From the NCBI GenBank assembly GCA_900553555.1, contig USEG01000070.1, positions 1 through 5,298 on the forward strand: 5,298 nucleotides of DNA, in the 5' to 3' direction. The notes under the pieces were generated by a model. That model worked only from the letters and a program-made list of their open reading frames with translations. It was not told the origin of the DNA and searched no databases. The translations under genes and the position numbers were made by a program. Positions 1 to 5,298 of this stretch are shown piece by piece (position 1 is the stretch's first letter; the number at the start of each line of letters is the position of its first letter). This stretch comes from an uncultured Clostridia bacterium (GTDB lineage Bacteria; Bacillota; Clostridia; Christensenellales; Pumilibacteraceae).

Positions 1-967
1 AGTCGCCGCTAGAGGATGTCGCGGACAGCAAAAATTCTTCCGACCATTGTCTGCCGTCGCCGCTTATACGCGCGTATATGCCCTTGTTTATGTCGCGGCG
101 GGCATAAGTAAGCAAAATACGTCCGTCGCGCAAAAGGCAGAAATGCGGCGGAGATCCTCTAAACCGCAACGATTCGGGATAGGAAAAAGTTTTGCCGCCG
201 TCATGCGAAAATGACGTGTATACGGTAAAGGCCGCGTCGCTTTTACCCTTTTCGTGCGCCCGTATGCCCACCAGTATATCGCCGCCCGGCAGCTGAACGG
301 CATGCGGTTCGCAGTAAAGGCCGACGTTTTCGTCGCTCTTGCCGCATATTTTTACCAGTTTGCTCCAATTGTATCCGTCGTCCGACTGCATGGCGTAAAT
401 GCCGTCGCTCTCGCCGTCCGGCGCATATTCTTCGTCAAATAGTCTGCCGACATACAGATATCTGCCGTCATCCAGCAGCACCGGTCCGTGGGGCGCAGTA
501 ACGGGACTCTTGTAGGGCGGAGCGAAAGTTTGGCCGCCGTCCTCGCTTACGGATATCAACGAACCGTAATTTTCGTCCTGCATCTGCGGCGTTATAGTAT
601 CCAGACGGTCGGAGATTATCTTTCTTATGTCGTCTTTAATGCCCGCTTCGCTGTTCCACAAGCGCTGATCTTGCACTTTGTTGTTAAACGTGGTGACAAG
701 CCACTGCCTGCCTTTGACGACAATTCCGCCGTCGCGGTCGTCCAGCGGAGTGTCGATTACGGTTTGCGGCGCGCTCCAGGTGTCGCCGTCGTCGCGTGAA
801 CGGCTTAATAAGACTTTGCCGAAGGGGCACAAATGCTTTATTCTGCCGCCCGACCAAACCGCCGCCAGCTCGCCTTTACCCGTGCGGGCAACGGTGGGCC
901 ACGCGTTGTATCCGAACAAGCCTTGACGGCGTATTATTTCTCCCGTCTTTATAATTTTAACGCCCAT
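1..967 (-). CDS. Sialidase-like BNR/Asp-box beta-propeller protein, C-terminus cut by window edge
   Basis: The 322 visible codons, open to the window edge, encode a sialidase-family (BNR repeat) beta-propeller, probably a glycoside hydrolase acting on a terminal sugar. Two textbook Asp-boxes (S-x-D-x-G-x-T-W/F) are at residues 57-64 and 141-148 and a third at 254-261; weaker ones are near 194-201 (QSDDGYNW) and 301-308. The region around residues 20-64 (YNAWPTVAR, then CPFGKV before the first box), DDRDGG at 76-81 and CEPHAVQLPGGD at 219-230 resemble a bacterial 'sialidase family protein' group as I remember it. The canonical F/Y-R-I-P motif of GH33 sialidases is not seen near the N-terminus, so true sialic acid specificity is unproven. 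The N-terminus (MGVKIIKTGEIIRRQG) is not a signal peptide, suggesting a cytoplasmic enzyme. The start is supported by AAAAGGAG nine bases upstream. It follows the GH42 gene by 34 bases with no terminator between, so the two are likely co-transcribed. Confidence 0.82.
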   Translation of the reverse strand, partial: MGVKIIKTGEIIRRQGLFGYNAWPTVARTGKGELAAVWSGGRIKHLCPFGKVLLSRSRDDGDTWSAPQTVIDTPLDDRDGGIVVKGRQWLVTTFNNKVQDQRLWNSEAGIKDDIRKIISDRLDTITPQMQDENYGSLISVSEDGGQTFAPPYKSPVTAPHGPVLLDDGRYLYVGRLFDEEYAPDGESDGIYAMQSDDGYNWSKLVKICGKSDENVGLYCEPHAVQLPGGDILVGIRAHEKGKSDAAFTVYTSFSHDGGKTFSYPESLRFRGSPPHFCLLRDGRILLTYARRDINKGIYARISGDGRQWSEEFLLSATSSSGD

Positions 968-1001
968 TGTCTTTTTCTCCTTTTATGGTTTGATTGGCAA
1001 A

Positions 1002-3023
1002 TCAGCAGTCTTTTTTAAGAATGGCCACCTGATACTTGTCAATTGCGGCAACTTCGCCCTTTTTGTATTTTTTGCCGCTTAAAATATCCGTTGCGTCAAA
1101 CGGCGCCGTAAAGCTGCCGGGAAGATATTCCGTCTCGATAAACGCCACCGTTTCGCCGTAACTGCCGCTGCGTTCCACCGCCATGACGTTGTCGGAGGCG
1201 GCGACAAAGGGCGTTATGCCGGCGGCCCCGCACACGTCGTTCAAAACGGCGATAAGCGCGTCGTTGTCGGGAAGGCAGCCCAAAACCACTATTTTTCCCT
1301 TTCCGAAGGGCGTTTCGGTAATGGCGGCATAGCCGTCAAGGTATTCCTCGTTGCGATACGCCGCCAGCGTTTTTGCCTTTTTGCCCGGTCTTATGGCGTC
1401 AAAACTCATTTGGCGGGCCTTAAGCGGCGACGAAGCGTATTGCATGGATATTTCACGGTAACCCGCGGCGTTCGCGTCGTATGCGGGAAGAGTAAATTCG
1501 ATGGTTATATCCGCGGCTTTTTCCAGTACGCCCGTAGCGCTGCCGATGAATTTGGCGTGGGCGCGGGTTCTTATATCGGTTAAAGGTCCCGCTATCCACA
1601 CTCCGCCGTTTTCCACCCAATCTAAGATTTTTTTATCCAATCCGTCGGTTTGAATGTCGGGCAAAAACGGCGTAAACAACACTTTGGCGTCGCTGAAATC
1701 GCCGTTTTCGGTCAAAAATTCCGGTCTTAAACGCGCTTTAAGCAGTGACAGCGCCAACGTATTGTTTAGCACCTCCCTGTAATCGAAGGGCTTGTTGTCT
1801 ATATAATACATACTCTGCGTCATAAAATCCATATTGGCGTTGCATGACATAATCATCGCAAGTCCGCTGCATGTGGGGCGCGTGCCCTTTATAAAATCGC
1901 TGTGACGCCGTATGCTCTCGGCAAAGTCCATGACTTCGCCCTTTATGTGGCGGTCGCGTCCGTTGCTCTCTATCACCGAGCCGTGCATGAGTTCGTGCGC
2001 TCCGTAATGCGCGCGCCACAGCCAGTAGTTTACGTTTTCCGCGCCCGAGACCAGCGCCGACCAGCCGTTCATCGCCACGAAGCCGTGCGGCCGCATATAA
2101 TTCGACGTAGCCGAGCCGTTCCAGCAGCAGGAGGTTTCTGTTTGCCAGAAGGGCTGTTTTTTGCTGTTGTAAACGTAATTAAACCACGGGTATATCTCGG
2201 CGTACCTGTTAAACGCATATTCGTTAAACTGCATGACGTCGGTATTTTGGGCCACTTTGGCGTACGACATGGCGGTAAACGTGGGCATCATGTCGGTGCC
2301 TACGGGAGCGGATGAATATTTTTTTATTATCGCGCGCTGACGGGCGATGTACTGCGCCGTCTCCTCTTCTTTGCACTGCATCCACAGCGCCCGTATTCCC
2401 GGATGATACCACTGATCGTAAGGTCGGTCCAGCTGCGAAAAATCGTCTATCTTCATGGAAAATACGCCGGTGCACATTTCCCGGTTGAATTTGTCAACGT
2501 CGCCGCCGAATTTTTTGCTCACCCAATCGCGGAAAGCCTGCGTACAGCGCGGGCATACGCACCCGTAGTCTTTTATACTGTCTATCTCATTGTCGATCTG
2601 CCAGCCGATAATGTTGTCGTCGCCGCCAAACTCACGCGCCATTTCCTCTGTGATGCGGTCGCTGTAAAAGATATAATTTTCGCTGTTGAAACAGGTGTTC
2701 CTGCGGGCGCCGTGATGCCATTCTTTGCCGTTGTAGTACCGGGCGTAGATGTCGGGACATTTTTGCGCCAGCCAGATGGGCGGACAAGCCGCCGGCGTGC
2801 CCATTATTACGTACATGCCGCGTTTTTTACATTCGTCCACCACCTTGCGGAACAGCGAGAAATCGAATTTGCCCTCCTCGGGTTCCATGGTCTTCCAGGC
2901 AAATTCGGCTATGCGGACGCATCCGATGCCGTAATCGCGCATTTTGTCCAAATCTGTCTCCACCTGCGATATATCCCACGCTTCGGGATAATAGGCAACC
3001 CCCAAAAAAGTATTTGTATCCAT
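1002..3023 (-). CDS. GH42 family beta-galactosidase
   Basis: This 673-residue protein is a full-length glycoside hydrolase family 42 beta-galactosidase, which hydrolyses terminal non-reducing beta-D-galactose with retention of configuration. The N-terminal TIM barrel opens with GVAYYPEAWD (8-17). The acid/base glutamate is E146 in GWQIDNE (140-146), and the nucleophile is most likely E296 in FWQTETSCC (292-300). Four cysteines, C111, C155, C157 and C160 (YGCVCPRC), match the structural zinc site of GH42 enzymes; they and E146 all sit five residues later than their counterparts in Thermus A4 beta-galactosidase. GAENVNYWLWR (327-337) and HGSVIESNGR (347-356) are family features near the active site. 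Residues from about 385 form the Rossmann-like trimerisation domain and a small C-terminal beta domain. There is no signal peptide. GGAGAGG at 3033-3027 sets the start. The gene is first after a strong promoter and leads into the sialidase-like gene. The loop after the nucleophile (TSCCWNGSATSN) departs from the usual E-x-x-P-G-x-x-N-W pattern, so the natural substrate may not be lactose. Confidence 0.95.
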   Translation of the reverse strand: MDTNTFLGVAYYPEAWDISQVETDLDKMRDYGIGCVRIAEFAWKTMEPEEGKFDFSLFRKVVDECKKRGMYVIMGTPAACPPIWLAQKCPDIYARYYNGKEWHHGARRNTCFNSENYIFYSDRITEEMAREFGGDDNIIGWQIDNEIDSIKDYGCVCPRCTQAFRDWVSKKFGGDVDKFNREMCTGVFSMKIDDFSQLDRPYDQWYHPGIRALWMQCKEEETAQYIARQRAIIKKYSSAPVGTDMMPTFTAMSYAKVAQNTDVMQFNEYAFNRYAEIYPWFNYVYNSKKQPFWQTETSCCWNGSATSNYMRPHGFVAMNGWSALVSGAENVNYWLWRAHYGAHELMHGSVIESNGRDRHIKGEVMDFAESIRRHSDFIKGTRPTCSGLAMIMSCNANMDFMTQSMYYIDNKPFDYREVLNNTLALSLLKARLRPEFLTENGDFSDAKVLFTPFLPDIQTDGLDKKILDWVENGGVWIAGPLTDIRTRAHAKFIGSATGVLEKAADITIEFTLPAYDANAAGYREISMQYASSPLKARQMSFDAIRPGKKAKTLAAYRNEEYLDGYAAITETPFGKGKIVVLGCLPDNDALIAVLNDVCGAAGITPFVAASDNVMAVERSGSYGETVAFIETEYLPGSFTAPFDATDILSGKKYKKGEVAAIDKYQVAILKKDC

Positions 3024-3026
3024 TTT

Positions 3027-3033
3027 CCTCTCC
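3027..3033 (-). promoter_or_regulatory. Shine-Dalgarno site of the GH42 gene
   Basis: On the minus strand this reads GGAGAGG, preceded by AAA, just upstream of the ATG at 3023. It offers two overlapping purine-rich pairings to the 16S rRNA tail. It supports 3023 as the GH42 start and, with the promoter 30 bases upstream, implies a short 5' leader of roughly 20-25 bases with no room for a riboswitch. Confidence 0.8.
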
Positions 3034-3052
3034 TTTAACGGTATTTGTAAAA

Positions 3053-3082
3053 ATTATACTCCCCGAACAACGCGGTTGTCAA
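3053..3082 (-). promoter_or_regulatory. Sigma-A type promoter for the GH42-sialidase unit
   Basis: On the minus strand a perfect TTGACA -35 box (3082-3077) and a perfect TATAAT -10 box (3058-3053) are separated by 18 bases. That is one more than the optimum but within the functional range for the vegetative sigma factor. Transcription would start near 3046, giving a leader of about 23 bases before the GH42 ATG at 3023. The position between the upstream terminator and the GH42 gene fits an independent transcription unit. The boxes are seen directly; activity is inferred. Confidence 0.85.
3067..3079 (-). promoter_or_regulatory. Possible repressor operator (13-base palindrome inside the promoter)
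   Basis: The minus strand reads ACAACCGCGTTGT, a perfect 5-base inverted repeat (ACAAC/GTTGT) around a CGC centre. It overlaps the last three bases of the -35 box and runs into the spacer. A protein bound here would block RNA polymerase. The CG-containing centre is reminiscent of LacI-family operators, which often control sugar genes, but no regulator gene is in the window and a 5-base arm can arise by chance. Confidence 0.4.
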
Positions 3083-3083
3083 A

Positions 3084-3105
3084 CAATTTTATATGTCAAA
3101 TATTG
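3084..3105. repeat. AT-rich imperfect inverted repeat upstream of the GH42 promoter
   Basis: The 22-base segment begins with CAAT and ends with ATTG, with further symmetric pairs inside but at least three mismatched pairs. It sits immediately upstream of the -35 box. It also holds a second copy of TTTGACA (minus strand, 3100-3094), exactly 17 bases upstream of the TTTGACA that contains the -35 hexamer (3083-3077). It could be an activator site or an UP-like element, or simply AT-rich sequence. Confidence 0.25.
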
Positions 3106-3154
3106 CTGATTTTATTTACTATTGTGCAAATTTGTCCTATTTTTTACACCCGGC

Positions 3155-3191
3155 ATTAAAAAAACTTCCTTCCCGAGGGGAAAGAAGTTTT
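3155..3191 (-). terminator. Rho-independent terminator after the GpsA-like gene
   Basis: On the minus strand, 24 bases past the GpsA-like stop, two 14-base arms (3191-3178 and 3174-3161) form a hairpin closed by a 3-base loop (CTC). The arms pair fully when one U-G wobble is allowed. The outer A-U pairs run into a T stretch (3164-3158). On the plus strand the wobble becomes a C-A mismatch, so the structure is oriented for leftward transcription. It separates the SGNH/GpsA-like unit from the GH42 promoter about 75 bases downstream. Confidence 0.88.
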
Positions 3192-3214
3192 GGCTTTTTA
3201 TTTGTTTTTGCGCG

Positions 3215-4258
3215 TTAAATGTTGTCGGTTACAAACTTTTCCCACGGGATATCCACGGGCGCACCGCGGTTTATTATTTCGTCGACGTGCATCAAAAGGG
3301 GAAAGTCTTCGGCGGCGAGCTGCCCCGCGGCGGCCGCTTCGCGCACGGCTTTCGCCACTCGCGTCGCCACCACTATGGACTCCAGCGTAACGCCTTTAAG
3401 CTGCCGCAAAGCCTGTTCGCAGGTGTAGCCGCGCCCCAAAAGAATGCCCACGAGCCTTGTTCTGCCGCCGTATACGGTGACGTACAGGTCACCCGCGCCT
3501 ATCACTATGTTGTCCTCACCGCCACCCAAAAAGGCTATCAGCTTTCGCATTTCCTTAACGCTCTGGGCAAACACCGCCGCCTGCGAGTTGTAATGCTGAA
3601 CACTGTTCTCGCCGTGCAGGCGCTGGTTTATGCCTATCGTAAGCGCAATGCCCAAAGCGTAGCCGTTTTTTAACGCAACGGCGCTTTCCACACCCATGAC
3701 GTCGGTCGAAAGCGAAATGTGGTAATAGTCGGTGCGCATGACTTGACGCATCATTTTAAGAATGTCCGCGTCGACGCCGCAATAGGTGACCGACGACTGA
3801 TCGTGGAATACCAGTTCGTAACTGGTGCACGGTCCGCCGATAGCGTATACGTCGCGCTTAACGCCGCGCTTTGCCATCATGCGGCTCCAATATTCGGGAT
3901 AGCATATAAGCTTGCCGCCGTCTTCTATAAGGCCTTTCGTGACGGACAGAACGGGAATATCGTCGGGAATAAGCGGCAAAATCTCTTCGCCGAACCAGTC
4001 CACGCCGAAGGAACTGACTCCGCATATCACGAAAGTCGAGCCCGCTATGGCCTCCTTCACGTCCTCTATCTGAAAAAATCTGATGCCGGCGGGAAAATCG
4101 TATTCGAATTTCGGATGCCGGTTGGCGGCAATGCAGGCGTCTATTATATCTCTGTCGAGATGCGTCCCGACAAGGCGCACTTCATGTCCGTTTTCTCTTG
4201 CGGGGAATGCCAGGGCCGAGCCCATCATTCCCGATCCTATAATTGTTACAATGCTCAT
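3215..4258 (-). CDS. GpsA-like NAD(P)-dependent glycerol-3-phosphate dehydrogenase superfamily protein
   Basis: This 347-residue protein has the two-domain layout and length of GpsA, which interconverts dihydroxyacetone phosphate and sn-glycerol 3-phosphate. The Rossmann domain opens with IIGSGMMGSALAF (6-18), the G-x-G-x-x-G dinucleotide motif. SVTKGLIEDGGKL (105-117) holds the conserved lysine K108, GGPCTSYE (141-148) corresponds to the usual G-P-S/T-x-A-x-E, and VALKNGYALG (194-203) holds the second active-site lysine, K197. The C-terminal domain has GAGDLYVT (254-261) and GILLGRGYT (271-279). Several substrate-side features differ. The usual V-P-S segment reads VSSF (81-84), the S-R-N-R segment reads GGRTRL (264-269), lacking the Asn and about two residues, and the R-G-x-x-E-M segment reads AQSVKEM (231-237). 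The substrate could therefore be another phosphorylated or polyol compound; housekeeping GpsA is the alternative. The gene starts 12 bases after the SGNH gene. AGGAG (4269-4265) lies in that gap six bases before the ATG, so translational coupling is likely. A terminator follows. Confidence 0.85.
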   Translation of the reverse strand: MSIVTIIGSGMMGSALAFPARENGHEVRLVGTHLDRDIIDACIAANRHPKFEYDFPAGIRFFQIEDVKEAIAGSTFVICGVSSFGVDWFGEEILPLIPDDIPVLSVTKGLIEDGGKLICYPEYWSRMMAKRGVKRDVYAIGGPCTSYELVFHDQSSVTYCGVDADILKMMRQVMRTDYYHISLSTDVMGVESAVALKNGYALGIALTIGINQRLHGENSVQHYNSQAAVFAQSVKEMRKLIAFLGGGEDNIVIGAGDLYVTVYGGRTRLVGILLGRGYTCEQALRQLKGVTLESIVVATRVAKAVREAAAAGQLAAEDFPLLMHVDEIINRGAPVDIPWEKFVTDNI

Positions 4259-4270
4259 ATTTATCTCCTG

Positions 4271-4939
4271 TCAGTTCTTTTCGTAATAAGAATTTTCCAA
4301 AAATTTTTGAATAATGCCGGCAATCTTTTTGTATCCCGCGTCGTTGGGGTGCAGCCCGTCCGCCGTCCACGCGTTTTTACTTGCTTCGATGTCGGGATAT
4401 ATTCCGGCGTTCGCATACAGATCCAGCACCGGCAGCGAATACTTTTCCGCAGTAAGGCGTATCGCGTCCACATACTGTTTGAGCGTGCCCGAGGGCGCCT
4501 TGTATCCGTCGCCCGTGTTGCGGTTTTCGTTTAGGCGGTGCAGCGGCGTCATGACGAAAATAAACGCCTTAGGATAGGTTTCGATAAGGTATTTGTAAAG
4601 GCAGTTAAGCGCGCCGTAAAAGGTATATACGCTGTCGTCGTCGATACCGCCTATCGGAGCGTCGCCGTGCCCGTAATCGTTTGTTCCGCCAAAAACGCCC
4701 ACTATATCCGCGTCCTTATCCATGTCGTACATACGCATGTTAAAATCGAGATCGTGTTTTTCGTTTGCGCTGGGCGTGCGTTGGCGCGCTATCCGCGTGC
4801 CGCCCACCGCGTAACCGCGCGTTATCAGCCCCGTATTTGCGCCGAGCGCCGCCCAATAAACTTTATCCGGCGAACTTGCGCCGCTGCCGCATGTAATGCT
4901 GTCACCCAAAAATACAGCTTTTAACCCCTTTAATTGCAT
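4271..4939 (-). CDS. SGNH/GDSL-family hydrolase (probable esterase or deacylase)
   Basis: This 222-residue protein has all the blocks of an SGNH hydrolase, the family of serine esterases, lipases and carbohydrate deacylases. The nucleophile is S14 in LGDSITCGSG (11-20). The block II glycine is in GYAVGGTRI (42-50), block III is FGGTNDYG (83-90) with N87, and block V is ADGLHPNDAGY (193-203) with catalytic D194 and H197. The length is typical for single-domain members. There is no signal peptide or membrane segment, so it is likely cytoplasmic. AGGAG at 4950-4946, six bases before the ATG, supports the start. It lies 67 bases after the CCA-enzyme gene and 12 bases before the GpsA-like gene, so it and the latter form a pair. 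Near glycan hydrolases it may remove O-acetyl groups from sugars, but family members vary too widely in substrate for this to be more than inference. Confidence 0.92.
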   Translation of the reverse strand: MQLKGLKAVFLGDSITCGSGASSPDKVYWAALGANTGLITRGYAVGGTRIARQRTPSANEKHDLDFNMRMYDMDKDADIVGVFGGTNDYGHGDAPIGGIDDDSVYTFYGALNCLYKYLIETYPKAFIFVMTPLHRLNENRNTGDGYKAPSGTLKQYVDAIRLTAEKYSLPVLDLYANAGIYPDIEASKNAWTADGLHPNDAGYKKIAGIIQKFLENSYYEKN

Positions 4940-5006
4940 TTGTTTCTCCTTTTAGCGTTGTAAAAACTCTTTGATGTGCGCCGATTTGTAACAACCGTGC
5001 CGCCTT

Positions 5007-5298
5007 TTACACTTCGCTTGCCGTTTCGCCGTCGTCGGCATGCTTTTTGATTTGCGCCACCAGCCACTCCTCGTTGTTGAGCTTGGGATTGACGACGCAT
5101 TCGCGCCAAAGACTTTCGAGCAGACCGCCTATTTTGACGGGCTGTATGCCTTCGAGAATCATACGGCTGCCGCTTACGACCAAGTCGGTGACTTTTAGCG
5201 GCGCGCCCTCTTCGATAAGCTGTCGTTTGACTTTTAACAGTCTGTGCTCGGGATTTTCGGCAATGAGCCCGGTAGCCAGCCTGTCGGCGTTTATCAGC
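5007..5298 (-). CDS. cca: CCA-adding tRNA nucleotidyltransferase, C-terminal fragment (start outside window)
   Basis: The last 96 codons and the TAA stop of a gene that begins beyond the right edge. The fragment resembles the C-terminal tail domain of bacterial CCA-adding enzymes, which add or repair the 3' CCA end of tRNAs using CTP and ATP. The family pattern here is L-x-V-x-D-L-x-x-x-G, then a G-x-x-P-x-x-I-G-x-x-L-x-x-L stretch and a closing L-N-x-E-x-L-type helix. In this fragment it appears as LKVTDLVVSG (34-43), EGIQPVKIGGLLESLW (49-64) and NPKLNNEEWLVAQI (70-83). The usual G-P before the I-G turn reads P-V-K-I-G. The catalytic head domain lies outside the window, so the call rests on this tail alone. 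No terminator is visible after the stop, so transcription may continue into the SGNH gene. Confidence 0.8.
   Translation of the reverse strand, partial: LINADRLATGLIAENPEHRLLKVKRQLIEEGAPLKVTDLVVSGSRMILEGIQPVKIGGLLESLWRECVVNPKLNNEEWLVAQIKKHADDGETASEV

Noticed and set aside
88..303. A 71-codon minus-strand frame inside the sialidase-like gene.
   Set aside because: It is out of frame with the Asp-box protein that spans the whole region and has no motif of its own.
968..1001. Separate promoter or terminator between the GH42 and sialidase-like genes.
   Set aside because: The 34-base gap holds only the ribosome site and AT-rich sequence, with no hairpin or promoter boxes.
2403..3038. A 211-codon open frame on the plus strand.
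   Set aside because: It lies antisense to the N-terminal catalytic domain of the GH42 gene, shows no family motif, and is a by-product of GC-rich third positions.
3161..3191. The hairpin as a plus-strand or bidirectional terminator.
   Set aside because: On the plus strand one pair becomes a C-A mismatch, the T run is interrupted by GGC, and no plus-strand gene ends nearby.
3122..3673. A 183-codon open frame on the plus strand.
   Set aside because: It runs through the terminator hairpin and then antisense through the GpsA-like gene; the translation has no recognisable features.
3719..4534. A 271-codon open frame on the plus strand.
   Set aside because: It is antisense to both the GpsA-like and SGNH genes, which carry full family motifs; it has no recognisable domain and no ribosome site.
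4940..5006. Promoter for the SGNH gene in the gap after cca.
   Set aside because: No pair of -35 and -10 like boxes at 16-18 base spacing could be found; TTGTTA and TACAAC fragments are too weak or wrongly spaced.

Overview
The window reads as an ordinary, densely packed bacterial chromosome segment. All five genes I can support lie on the minus strand, with gaps of 12 to 191 bases and a clear Shine-Dalgarno sequence before each visible start. The strong GGAG-type ribosome sites, the near-consensus sigma-A promoter, the base composition near 50% GC and the gene content (GH42 galactosidase, intracellular sialidase-like protein, divergent GpsA-like dehydrogenase) suggest a glycan-degrading member of the Bacillota, probably a gut Clostridia-type organism. 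That taxonomic guess is inference; no rRNA or tRNA is present to test it.

In the direction of transcription (right to left): 5298-5007 is the C-terminal end of a CCA-adding tRNA nucleotidyltransferase. After a 67-base gap comes an SGNH/GDSL hydrolase (4939-4271). It is followed after 12 bases by a 347-residue protein of the NAD(P)-dependent glycerol-3-phosphate dehydrogenase superfamily (4258-3215). A rho-independent terminator at 3191-3155 closes that unit. A promoter with perfect -35 and -10 hexamers (3082-3053), carrying a palindrome that could be an operator, then starts a second unit. This holds a GH42 beta-galactosidase (3023-1002) and, 34 bases on, a BNR/Asp-box sialidase-like protein (967 to beyond base 1).

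The last four genes look like a small glycan-use island beside a housekeeping tRNA gene. None of the three hydrolases has a visible signal peptide, so they probably act in the cytoplasm on oligosaccharides that have already been imported. The GH42 enzyme would release beta-galactose and the sialidase-like enzyme a terminal acidic or unusual sugar, while the SGNH hydrolase may remove acyl groups. The GpsA-like protein keeps the Rossmann fold and the catalytic lysines but has an altered substrate region, so it may reduce or oxidise something other than dihydroxyacetone phosphate. I see no mobile element, CRISPR array, RNA gene or clearly new multi-gene system. The most interesting points are the divergent GpsA-like enzyme, the non-canonical sialidase-like protein and the operator-like palindrome in the GH42 promoter.
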